DNA from: Diphasiastrum complanatum
Lineage: Eukaryota; Streptophyta; Lycopodiopsida; Lycopodiales; Lycopodiaceae
Assembly (NCBI GenBank): GCA_029204225.1
Contig: CM055106.1
Location: 45,741,180-45,805,179, forward strand
Length of the DNA stretch: 64,000 bases
Direction of reading: 5' to 3'
The notes beneath the pieces are model-generated. The model was not told the DNA's origin, ran no database searches, and saw only the letters and a program-made list of their open reading frames with translations. The position numbers were made by a program, and so were the translations under genes. Positions 25,333 to 35,599 of this stretch are shown piece after piece (position 1 is the stretch's first letter; every line of letters begins with the position of its first letter).

Positions 25333-25995
25333 TAGCACAAATCTTAGAGCATTACAATCGACGCAAATTATCAATCACATGATTAGTTTAACCTACAAAT
25401 CAATTTATCTGCAAGACTACGACTCATATGGAAACATAAATAATGCAAACAACACGACATGACAATGTTTGAGTTTCTGGAAAGAGTTTGACTAAGTCAA
25501 AGAATGTAGTCTGAATGCAATTACATGCGTGACTGAGTCTAATACAATACTCTGTGATAACATAGAGAAAGATTGAATTAGGCGGAAGAAAAAAATAACA
25601 TAGCGTGAGAGTAAAAGTAACATTTTTGTAACTTGAGCAACTTTGATTGTTATCGAATATATACACATGGCTATTTGATTAAAATAATGCCTAATACGTA
25701 CTTTTACAAATAGGATTAAGACACTACGTGTTGTTAGCAGTCACTATTGGACAAAATTTAATTTCGGTAGAGATTCTATTTGGGCGTGATAGTGCTAAGT
25801 AGTCGAGCAATCAAGAGTCGATGGTGACCATTCGATGGTTTGATTATGGCCGAATAGTCGACTACAACTGCTGTATAGACGATGATACTCATATCGATAG
25901 TTCAGCCATGTTGACAGAACATTGTCATCGAATCCTTTGAATTTTTGCAGAATGTTAGAAAACAAGTGTATTTTTGTAGAGAACACAACTGTACT
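25333..25995 (-). repeat. Element B 5' LTR, right piece
   Basis: It continues the LTR after the N insertion: aatcttagagcattacaatcgac and following match 12,630-13,270 in order. The match fades near 25,995, so the outer end is approximate. Confidence 0.75.
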
Positions 25996-26620
25996 TTTGA
26001 AAATTCCACACAATTTAGACCTAATTGGCCTATTTATGGCCTTTTTTAATTTGAATTTTTCAACTTTGAACATCTTTTTTGTATGAGCTCAAATTTAATG
26101 CTACATAAGCAAAAGTGCTCCATTTTTTTAATATTCTCAATTTAAAAAAAAAAGATTTGATTAAAATTTTAGCTTATTTGAGCTCCACACCAACATTGAC
26201 ATTGTGGTTTATTTTGATCAAAGTATGTTGGATTCTAGGTGAAGACATTATAAAGGTGATTCTTTATAGGATACTATGCTAGGGCATGCATGACTTATGT
26301 AATAATATATATATTTTTATTCAACATCTTCAATTTTGTACAATAAAATGTATTTCATATTCATACTTTTTCAATCTCTTGTTGCTCTCCTGAACACTAT
26401 TCTAGAGGTATCTTAAATCCAATAGGAATATGAACATCGACATGCTTGCAAATTTGCAATCTAAATTTCTGTAGTATTTTTTGATATATCTACTTTAGTT
26501 CAACCTATGTCAATAATATCTTTTGATCTCAATGCCCAAACAAAAGTGTGACTTTCCAAGGTCCTTTATATTAATATGAGATGATGGTTGGGACTTAGTT
26601 TCTTGGATCGTTTTCTCGCT
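25996..26620. other. AT-rich stretch without a gene
   Basis: T- and A-rich sequence with no open frame or repeat of note. Nothing can be supported. Confidence 0.4.
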
Positions 26621-26627
26621 ATTACCT

Positions 26628-27429
26628 ATGAACATATATAATATGATCAATTGCAAAGAAGCTCACTCACGGATGGACCCAGGTCCGCGATTGTCGAAGG
26701 ACCAATGTCCTCAGACTAAACATGAAAAAGAGCAAATGGGAGAGTACCCTTATCAATCGATACTCGGATCTCTCATGTATGACCCGACATCACTTTTGCA
26801 GCCAGCTCACTAAGTCAATTCATGGTTAATCCTAGCATCACCCATTGGAAGGCTCTCATAAGAGTCATGAGATACATTCGAGCTACAACGGACCTGTGCA
26901 TCTACTATGGGGAAGTCGACAATGACAATCTCCATCGGCTCAGTGGATATTCAGATGTGAGCTGGAGAGGAGACGTAGATACTCGTAAATCCACATCTAG
27001 ATTTACATTCTTCTTCAACGACAGTCCTATCTCTTAGAACAGTCGTACAAAAACCTCTATTGCTCTTTCCTCCATAGAAGCAGAATACATTGTCGTTTCT
27101 GAAGTTTGGTTGAGAAATTTACTATTAGACATTAGTCCGAATCAGTATACTTTGACAATTATGTCTTGTGATGATATCGACCAACCCTAGATTTCATTCT
27201 AGGAGTAAGCACATTGAAATTCAATATCACTATGTCAGGAGTAAGGTTCTCGACCAAGAGGTAAGCTTGACGTACTGTCACACAAGACATGATTGTAGAT
27301 CTATTTACCAAGGCATTGAGCATTGATGCACACAACACATTTTGTGTATCGCTTAGTCTAAAGATCAAGGCATTCATGGATCTAGATTAAGGGAGGGAGG
27401 GAGGGGGGGGGGGGTGGGGGGGGGGGGTT
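26628..27429 (+). pseudogene. Element C: copia RT/RNase H end
   Basis: PRLSKDQCPQTKHEKEQMGE, ITHWKALIRVMRYIRATTD and GDVDTRKSTSRFTFF parallel element A near 14,990-15,350. The last part near 27,180-27,380 parallels the A end (RSKHIE). It is followed by a long G-rich tract and an LTR. Only the 3' end of the element is present, and it is more broken than A. Confidence 0.75.
27388..27427 (+). other. G-rich polypurine tract of element C
   Basis: Repeated ggga units followed by two long G runs sit directly before the LTR. By position it is the polypurine tract, but it is far longer and purer in G than those of A or N. Four closely spaced GGG runs could form a G-quadruplex. Confidence 0.6.
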
Positions 27430-28207
27430 TGTTGGATTTATTTCTCTACTCTCCTAAATCCCATATTAATATAGTTCCATTCACATTGCTGCAGTTTTAC
27501 ATGCATTGTCGCACAATCTGCAGAAATACTCTATTATTGGAAACATGCATAAGAGTGGCAACCAACTTGTCAAGGAAGCCCGAATCCAATGACTATCGTC
27601 GAGGACCGTCAAGACGGCTGTCTCGACTTTATGGACTATATCGGCAACAACACGCTCGACTCCGGATAGTCAAAGGCTCCTCACGTCCACTTCTTGTACT
27701 CCACTTCTTGTACTGTGCAACTATCTTGACAATGATTGCAATAGCCTTGTACATACATCTGCACTAATATAAATTGTATATAGATGATGATCATTGTAAT
27801 ATACATGACACCACTAACAGACATACACTGTAGATGCTTTCATGCATGGATTCTTGCTTTCAGAATGATTGTCAGAAATAAGCTCATAGCTTTTATAGAG
27901 TGGAGTTAGCTTCTTGAGCACGCAGTTTCGCCACAATTGTCTTGTGCTCATAGCATCTATCTGACTTATATTTTCATACATTAATTTGAATCAACTATTG
28001 TTTTGTTATTGCGTTCAGATTTGATTCAGTGTTATATGCTTTGCTATTTCATTTTCTGTCTGAATTTCTAAATTGCTTTGTCTGACTGTCTGCTCTTCCG
28101 CTTCCGCAACCGCAAACAGATCTTTGTGTTCGCCCACGTAATCGATTCCGATAGACGCAGTGCACGCACCGAGGGAATCCTTCATCCACATTCATTATTC
28201 TCCAACA
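27430..28207 (+). repeat. 3' LTR of element C
   Basis: It starts tgttggatttatttctc and ends ctccaaca, a TG...CA LTR with short terminal inverted repeats (tgttgga/tccaaca), 778 bp. The start resembles the A LTR, and gatagacgcagtgcacgcacc near 28,155 resembles gatagacgtagtcatgcattgg near 16,790. Confidence 0.75.
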
Positions 28208-28242
28208 TTTTTTTCATGCCTTGGTTAATACAATTGCTGATA

Positions 28243-28388
28243 TCCACCCAACAATAGATTGAATTTACTTACTAAAGGTGCAATCATGGACACGCATGAC
28301 CTTAATGTCTTAACGTCCACCCAACAACGGATTGAATTTACTTGCTCAGGGTGCAATCATGGACATGCATGCCCTCAATCTCTTAATG
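28243..28388. repeat. Two-copy tandem repeat, 73-bp period
   Basis: Both copies begin tccacccaacaa and share gattgaatttactt, ggtgcaatcatggaca and cgcatg/tgcatg words. Copies start at 28,243 and 28,316. Confidence 0.75.
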
Positions 28389-28890
28389 ACTCATCTACAA
28401 TTTTGAGATATGCCATGTCCTCATCAATAACCATCATGACAACTGGCAAACATGGTAAATTTTGACATCTAAGTGTGAGGTAAAATACGTTAAAGCAGTG
28501 TATACTTATTCGTGACTGACTGTGACTCATGGCCCGACGTTTAACAGGCGGAGAGATGCTGATAAAGATAAAAATAGCATGATAATAATTTATCATCATC
28601 ATCAACACTTGGATGAAGGTGATGACCTTTACATCATCATAGTTTATGCACTTTTATTTTTAATGCCTTGAATTAATCTTAACTTTAATGCAAGCTTTCT
28701 TTTGTTTAATATTACTTTTGTTTAAAATTTCCCTTTGAAGTGTATATATCTTTTTCATCAATGTACCTACTACTTTTTCCTTATGAATAAATGCATCATT
28801 TATGAATAAATGCATCATGTGTTCGTTTTACATGGCACTCTTTTGATAATAATCTTGTTGTCCAAATATAGTGTTGCATAAAATGTTTCC
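28389..28890. other. No gene recognised
   Basis: AT-rich sequence; a taataatttatcatcatcatc run near 28,583 and a duplicated atgaataaatgcatcat near 28,782-28,818 are the only local features. Confidence 0.35.

Positions 28891-28894
<4 letters not shown>

Positions 28895-28935
<41 letters not shown>
28895..28935. repeat. (AG)n microsatellite
   Basis: An uninterrupted dinucleotide run of about 20 units ends at an ATG that opens the frame at 28,938-29,134. Confidence 0.9.
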
Positions 28936-28937
<2 letters not shown>

Positions 28938-29134
28938 TGGCGAGCAATGCAACCGAGATGGCGCACGGCTTCCTCACAGCGTTCGATGCGAGCGTGAGCA
29001 GGATGTGGCGTGAGGAGGACGAGGCATGGCACGCACAGCAGCAGGAATTCCGGGCACAGGATGTGGACTGGATGGAATCGGAGCATGCATTCTGGGCCAA
29101 GCAGCTGGAGCACCGGTTCTTGAAAGAAAGGTAG
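28938..29134 (+). CDS. Unrecognised short GC-rich open frame
   Basis: The frame starts MASNATEMAHGFLTAFDASV directly after the AG microsatellite and runs about 65 codons to a stop. It is rich in W, E, Q and H with a regular spacing (WREEDEAW, FRAQDVDWMESEHAFW), which suggests a single long helix or coiled coil. Its base composition is higher in GC than the flanks, like the hAT coding exons 1 kb away. It could be a terminal exon of a DNA-transposon or host gene; no other exon is visible. I do not recognise it. Confidence 0.3.
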
Positions 29135-29139
29135 TAATA

Positions 29140-29829
29140 AGTTCATGGAATGATTTTGCAGTAGCAGCCCAATAATTTGTGCTTCCTGGAAGATCTTAAT
29201 TCAAGCTCTCTCATTATCAAAAATTTCGTAGGCAATTGAAGTAGTTTTCTATCGATTTTTAACTTCTTCGGAGAAGAATCAATTCAAATTTAAGTGTACC
29301 TTATCTGAAAATTGAATGCCGGAAAACCATTAGCATTTTTTGTATTTGGGATAGTGACCTTACCAGCTGCAAAATTGTAGCAAGGCAGTGAGGCCGAGAC
29401 ATAATGGAATGACAGTTGAACAAAGTGGCAAGTTCACTAATCAATTTTTCCCCAAACAGAAAGGGTTGACAAGGCATTTTACTTTTTGGCCCACACTTTT
29501 TGACTTTTGGTGTAGTATCCTCATGTCCCTTTCAAAAGTCATAATCTGGTTATCATTTATTTTATGATATCGAGAATCTTTGAAATCTACCAAATCTTGC
29601 TGCAGCCTGGTCCCTTTACGCTAAAGCTGCATCCCATATAAAAAAAAGAGAACACATTGGGGCATTCCTAGTGAACATAGCAGGAATCTCCCTTTCTCTG
29701 ATTCTCCCTCTCTCTATCTCTCTCTGATCACCATTCACAACAAACGGAACTAAAACCATGCTGAACAAAAACCTAGCTGAATCATTCTGAACTTTAGCCT
29801 TAAATGAAACAATTTTTGACAAAACAACC

Positions 29830-29830
<1 letters not shown>
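29140..29830. other. No gene recognised; CT-rich patches
   Basis: Only CT-rich runs near 29,690-29,726 stand out. Frames here are low complexity. Confidence 0.4.

Positions 29831-29832
<2 letters not shown>

Positions 29833-29874
<42 letters not shown>
29833..29874. repeat. (CT)n microsatellite
   Basis: Uninterrupted CT dinucleotide run of about 20 units. Confidence 0.9.
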
Positions 29875-29876
<2 letters not shown>

Positions 29877-30045
29877 AACCATAAATCATAAACCATAAAA
29901 CCAAAGTTACTGAACTAAAACCACAAAGAACAATACTGAATCACGACAATGCTGTGAATAGGATCATCATAATATATAATATCAGGCCACATGGCACCAA
30001 AAAGGGGTACAATGATGTTCCATGAACGTAATGAAAACTATATAA

Positions 30046-30787
30046 CTAAGGCTTGTCAGAGTCATGGTAGGATAAATCATCCGAATCTGTGGACTGCAGA
30101 TCCCATGGGTCCGCAGATGAATCGGAACTGGAGGGAGCCATATGTCGTGGTGTGGCCCTGGCTCTGCTGCGTGCTCTGGATCCCTGCTGCATGCCCTGGC
30201 TCTGGACCACCCCCCTCTCCCTGCCTCTACCTCTGCCTCTGCCTCTGCCTCTCTCCCCTCCTCTGGCCCCCATCTGGCTGCCCTTAGCCCTGTGTCTACT
30301 CCGTCGTGCCTGTGTGTTAGGTGGCCGTAACCCTACGCCCTGGGATGGCCCTACCCACTGTGATGATGCCTGGCCGACGACTGCCTGTGGTGCTCCACTC
30401 CTGTCTACAAAAAGAGTACTCACCCCCCCCCTCCTAGAACCTCTGGGTCTCCCCCAGGCCTACGTGCAGGAATGGCTGGCTCCTCCTCTGTCTCTGCATC
30501 AGGGTCCACCAGCAGGTCAGCCAGGTCATCCCCTTGTGCCTCCCCCCACATCTCCTCGTCCTCATCTGTATCTCCCTCAACCCACTCCTCCTCCTCCACA
30601 TAGTCTGCCCCGAGCATCTCTCCACCCTGCGAGACCTCGTCATCTCCCTCCTCAGCCCTCTCCCTCTGCCTCTCTGTCCTCCTCTGCCGCCGTAAAGCCC
30701 GTGCGTCAGCCTGTGCCTGTCTGTAGAGCTCTCTATGGATCTCATCATCCATCTCCTCCTGTGTGGGTGGTGCCCGAGGCGCAACAG
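30046..30787 (-). CDS. Acidic and RG-rich tail, probable last exon(s) of hAT1
   Basis: Minus-strand frames read a helical, charged stretch (EEMDDEIHRELYRQAQADAR), then an acidic run (DYVEEEEWVEGDTDEDEE), then, in another frame, an RG-rich run ending in a serine/aspartate-rich tail before a stop at 30,046. A CTAAC branch-like site lies near 30,820 and an acceptor-like gatag ends at 30,788, but joining exon 5 there misses this frame by one base. A nine-G run at 30,423-30,431 (minus) is followed by gtgagt; either an intron starts there or the run has slipped. Coding potential is good, the exact joins are not settled. Confidence 0.5.
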
Positions 30788-30911
30788 CTATCGAATCCAC
30801 CAAAAACAATACATTGTTGTTAGGCAGGTATTGTGCAACTCACTGCATATTTTGAAAGCAAATCAATTCATCAAAGCATACCAAGAAAAAAGGGGTGATG
30901 ATGTGACTCAC

Positions 30912-33568
30912 CTCGAGCATCTGACACCCTCTCCTCGTGTGCGCCTCAGCATACGGCCGTTGGTGTTCACAAACACCAACCGCCTACACTGCTCGATGGA
31001 CAACCTGTTCCTCTTCTGCGTGTGATACAAGGCCCAGGTGCTCCAATTCCGCTCACAAGCTCCTGCAGAACAGTCCTGTGCAAGGACTCTCTCAGCCAAT
31101 CGCCTCAGGTCACCTGTGCTGCGCCCGTGGATGCACCACCATGTAACGGGCCTCAGCTGATCCTCCCTCCGCTGACTCTGCTCTCCATCGAAAGGAAACT
31201 GGAAGCGCTCAAATGCGAGCAGCTGGCTTGCAATGTTGGCCAGCATCGGACCTATTGGCAAAAGGAAAAACATGGCACATGTAAGACCCCTCAAATTTAG
31301 ACACTACCAATGAGCACAATACTGCAGTAACATTGCTACCAAATGATTTCTCACACGTACCTGGTCCGGGCCATACGCGCTCCGTGTACTCCACCCATCC
31401 CCGGTGCAGCTCCGGATCGTCCCTCTCTCGTGTAGAGCGCCACAAGGGGTGTAACATGTGGGCTACGGCGTGGATGGGTCGGTGGAAGTAGTCCCATCTG
31501 GCCTCCCAGATGCGTGAGATCTCGCGCCTCCTGCAGCAGACAAATTACAACAATCACTAAACCATAGCATAAAAGAAACGCATCAGACTCGAGTGAGAAA
31601 CAACAAACTAGACACTGAAGAGTCATACCTATGCTCGTCCAAGGCTGACAACAGAATCCCCTCGCCGATGCGCTCCATGAACTCGTAAATGAGACCGAGG
31701 GTGCACCCCTCACGGTCTACCAGACGTAGCACTCTGTAAATGGGTAGTAGGATCCCACTAATCTCCTCAGCAGCTCTCCAGAACTCGTCGCCGTACACAG
31801 TGGACTGGAAAAATGCCGAATGGGGGAGGTCTGTAAAGTCCCGGAAGGCCATGCTGGAAACCATCCGCCGCAATGCATCCTTCACCACCACCAATCGCTC
31901 TAGCACCAAGAAGTAAAACGCAAAGCGTGTGGGTGCGGGCTTCTTCAGGTTTAGGGTGGAGAAGGTGCGGAACAAGGCCAACACACGCCTCTTCCTGGTG
32001 ACAAAAGTGACCAGGCGCATGGCCGTAGAAGTGATCTGCAACACAAACACCCAGTAAAAAAGTTTAGACAGTAGTTGAGACGTGGTTAGCAGCATCGAAG
32101 GAAGAAAGCATAGCAAATAGAACAAACTATACCTCTTTGATCCATGGAAGCGCACATAGGTCATGGATGAGCAAGTCTATGCAATGTGCAGCACAGGGTG
32201 TCCACACAATGCTGGGGTGCTCCCTCATCATAATCTCGCCCATCTGCTTGCAGTTCGAGGCGTTGTCGGTGACAACCTGAACCACGTGCTCATCTCCGAT
32301 GTCAGCAATAACATCTCTAATGACCTCCCATATGAAATCGGTTGTGATGGCGTCACCACCTCGAGTGGCATCCACGCCACGTAGGAATACTGTGCCAAGC
32401 GGGCAAGAAACCAAGACATCGATGACGGATCGCCGACGAATGTTGGTCCATCCATCGCTCAGTATCGTGCATCCATACCTGTCGCAAAACACCCATTAGC
32501 TACATGCAAAAATTACGGCACCAGTAAATCCTAAACACATGCAAAGAGATTACAAAGACAAGTTACTTACTGCTGCCAAGCTGAGCGAATGGAACTCAAC
32601 TCCCGCGTGATGGTCTCCTCCTCCTGACGAAGCAACCTCCCTCGTAGTGCCTCTCGCCTGGGAGGTGTCCATGTAGCATCCACGGCCCCCATCTGTGCAC
32701 AGAACTCCCTGAACACCCAAGTGTCAGCAACAGCAAAGGCAATGCCGCACTCGTAAAAGAACTGGCCACATAGTCGAGTGCAACGGGCCTGCTGCTCTCT
32801 CTGCCAGCCGCATCGATCAAGGGTCTGCTGCCTGGGCCTAACCCCTCTCTGCTGTGTATATGGTGCTCGTGGTCTGGCATGCCCAACGGATGGTTGATCT
32901 GTGGGTGTGTCACTCTCTCTGGCAACATCTGCCGAAGCATGTGGTGCATCTGCTGCCGAGGAGGAGGGTCGAGAAGCACCCGCTGCTGCTGAACCAACAT
33001 GCTCATCTGATGGTCCTGCTGCTGCTGCGGATGGAACTGAAGGTGCTCTACTGGGCCTTGCACCTGAACCATGCTCTGCCCGTGCTATACTGGGCCCTGC
33101 AGTTGTACCATGCTCTGCCCGTGATGTATTGGGCCCTGCACCTGTACCATGCCCAACCCATGATATACTATGCCCTGCAGCTATACCATGCCCTGCCCGT
33201 GATGTACTGGGCCCAATATCCATGGTAGGCCCTGCCTGTCTGCCTGTGAACCCTCCTGCATGCCTACCTGTAGCTGCTCCTGCTGCCTGTCCCTGTCTAG
33301 AACGCTGTGATGCAGTACCGGGCCCGTACATGGTAGACAACCTCTACAGATGCTCATCAGAAATCCTGGGGCAATCAGATATGCCCAATGTCCGCCCATC
33401 TGGCCCTCTGACCCGCAGCAAGTGAGCCCTAACCCTGGTGAGTGATCCCGTGAAGTGACCACCGCAATGCAAGCATCTCCATCTGCGGGTGCCTGAGCCA
33501 TGGTGTGTGCCCACATCCCCGTCGATAAGCTCAACCTCGGCCCAAAGGCCTCGGTCCCGCACTGGCAT
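30912..33568 (-). CDS. hAT-superfamily transposase gene (hAT1), five phased exons
   Basis: Cut-and-paste DNA transposase or a gene derived from one. Exons on the minus strand: 33,568-32,571, 32,478-32,133, 32,035-31,629, 31,530-31,361 and 31,251-30,912. All four introns (92-109 nt) are GT-AG and every junction keeps frame. Domains in order: BED zinc finger (CLHCGGHF...RVRAHL) near residues 30-65; a low-complexity G/A/H/P linker with repeated AEHG/AGHG units; DUF659 (YGCTILSDGWTN, VTDNASNC, CAAHCIDLLIHDLC) ending exon 2; the hAT body (PIHAVAHMLHPLW) in exon 4; the C-terminal dimerisation domain (SAGACERNWSTW, KRNRL) in exon 5. One in-frame TAG lies at 33,344-33,346, where CAG would be expected. 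A possible acceptor 22 bases upstream of the ATG suggests a 5' UTR intron. Terminal inverted repeats were not found. Confidence 0.85.
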
Positions 33569-34429
33569 CGTATCAACACGACCCTAAACCTGCAAACAAC
33601 TAATAATCAGGCAAACGTTCAGTAGAAAAAAAAATACATTGCATTGAACAACATTACCGAGCTCAAATAGAGCTCAAAATACCAGAGCATACATCAGAAC
33701 GATTCCAGTTCACACATTATATCAAGTGCCAAACAAGAACATGAGATTAGGGCGTGGGATAGAATAATTTCTGTATGAGGGATAACAGGCGACTGACGTT
33801 AGCGTCGGAGTCCGTGCAGGCATAAAGGAGTGCAGTGTGGGCCTAAACCGCGCCCCTAGCAGATGTTTGCACGATGGTCCACACCTAAACCCTAAAAAGT
33901 ATGGAATCAGGGCATGAAAATTGAAATTTGTGATACGGACGTAGACGGGCGGAACGGAGGTCATAGGAGTCTGTGCAAGCATGTGGAAATGCATTCTAGG
34001 CTCAGACATCACCTCACTCGGTTTCCAACAAGCCATTCTGTGGAAATGGCCAAAATACACAAGCATTTGGAATGTGGTGTTCAAATCTCGCTAGGTGTGT
34101 TGTGACGGCTGAAACTGATGCTGTAAAAATCACTGTGGGCGTGAAGAAAGGTGGTCTAGAGCCAAACTACGCTCGATTTGGTTGCCTACAGCTCAATGTC
34201 AACAATTGCAAAAAATCAAGCCTACACTTACCAAATATCGAAATTTGGTCGTTTCGCTCTCCACGAAGCTCAGACCCATCCGGCACCGTGCACACCAACT
34301 CCGTATCGTCGAGTAGATGCCTGCCAAGTATTCACTTGCGAAGATTGGACGCCCACGGCTCTCAGAAAAAAAATTTGCCTCCTCCACTGCTGGCGCGGTT
34401 CTGTGCACGAGGAGGAGGCCGAAAATCGG
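33569..34429. other. Upstream region of hAT1, no gene recognised
   Basis: Mixed-composition sequence; short frames on both strands show no motif. A gtttgcag acceptor-like site lies near 33,591-33,598 on the minus strand. A promoter for hAT1 should lie here if it is transcribed, but none is recognisable. Confidence 0.35.
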
Positions 34430-34645
34430 GTTTTGGTTTTTTTTTTTTTGCGATTCTGTCCACGATTCGCTGCAGCGAATCGCGATTCCCGAATCGCGAA
34501 TTTGGCGAATCGCGATTCGCTGCAACTATGGTATGTACTAACAATGTTTCATGGACCGATTCGAATCGGCCGATTTGGCCAATTGAAATAGATTCGAATC
34601 GGCTGGACAGGTTCGAATCGGTCAATTCATACATCTGAATTTTTT
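34430..34645. repeat. Palindromic-motif repeat P1
   Basis: A T-rich run (34,437-34,449) is followed by clustered self-complementary words: gattcgctgcagcgaatc, a perfect 18-bp palindrome at 34,464-34,481; further gcgattc/gaatcgc copies to 34,525; ccgattcgaatcgg, a perfect 14-bp palindrome at 34,556-34,569; and gattcgaatc copies at 34,591 and 34,610. An 11-T run closes the block. Related motifs occur at 50,885 and 52,985. Confidence 0.75.
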
Positions 34646-34833
34646 TTTTTCCTCTTTATGCCAAAAACAAGTTAACAAACTCACATTTTGATGTAACTAT
34701 TCAGGGACCAGTCACCAGGAATCAAGATTTAGAAGGTTAAAATGAAATCCCTGATTCTTGATTACGTAATGACTAGTTGATAATTCTAATTTCTCCAACT
34801 TGCAAGTGGGATGGAAAATTGAAATGACTTGTT

Positions 34834-34841
<8 letters not shown>

Positions 34842-34911
<70 letters not shown>

Positions 34912-35018
34912 GCACACGCACACGCACACGCACACGCACACGCACACGCACACGCACACGCACACGCACACGCACACGCACACGCACACGCACACGCACA
35001 CGCACACGCACACGCACA
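34842..35018. repeat. Compound microsatellite (TC)n(CACGCA)n
   Basis: About 34 TC units (34,842-34,909) run directly into about 18 copies of the hexamer CACGCA (to 35,018) with no interruption seen. Open frames on both strands here are artefacts of the repeat. Confidence 0.95.
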
Positions 35019-35239
35019 CATCTATACTTTCCCTTTTGTGTTTGACAATTGTGAGTTCTAATACATCATATCATATCAGATCATTGCAAATTACAATTCT
35101 GAATTTACAATGCACATTAACCTAGAAAGAAGTTAGAACCTAGTTATAACTTATAGTTTGATCAATGAAGACTCAAATGTAATATTGACAATGCTTGTCA
35201 TAGTTTATAAACCATTAATGATCATTAACAGCTAATCCA
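35019..35239. other. No gene recognised
   Basis: AT-rich sequence with a short catatcatatcagatcat repeat. It adjoins the abrupt left edge of gypsy element D. Confidence 0.4.
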
Positions 35240-35599
35240 TAGATATATCTGTCCACTGGCGATGAGGAATAGGCCAACTCTGGAGCAAACCAACAGATTT
35301 AGCACGGGAGTACTTATTACGAAGACAAAAAGGGCAGGTACGAATAAGTACAGCAAGCTCAGATCAAAGAGAGGGCCAATAGAAATGGTCTTTGAGACGA
35401 GCATAAGACTTCAGAAAACCAAAGTGACCCCCAACAGGAGAGGAATGAGCATCCGACAACAATTGGGAACGGATACCCAAGGAACTAGGAATACAAAAAG
35501 AATCATAACGATAAAGACGGTTGTCAACAATGGAGTAAACCTGATGAGGACGGGACGAAACAGGTTGGGCAGAACTATAAACATCACGAAAATCAGAAC

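Noticed and set aside
30405-30423. Intron of 19 nt (gtgagt...tgtag) in the hAT1 tail
   Set aside because: Far below the minimum plant intron length and unlike the 92-109 nt introns of the same gene; a longer intron or slippage of the G run is more likely.
30089-30823. 244-codon proline-rich plus-strand frame
   Set aside because: It is the antisense of the acidic and RG-rich hAT1 tail. The minus strand has domain support and splice signals; this frame has none.
32854-33425. Plus-strand Ala/Leu-rich frames
   Set aside because: Antisense of the low-complexity linker in hAT1 exon 1.
34712-35125. Long open frames on both strands (RV, CV, TH, TR repeats)
   Set aside because: They are translations of the TC/CACGCA microsatellite and have no protein content of their own.
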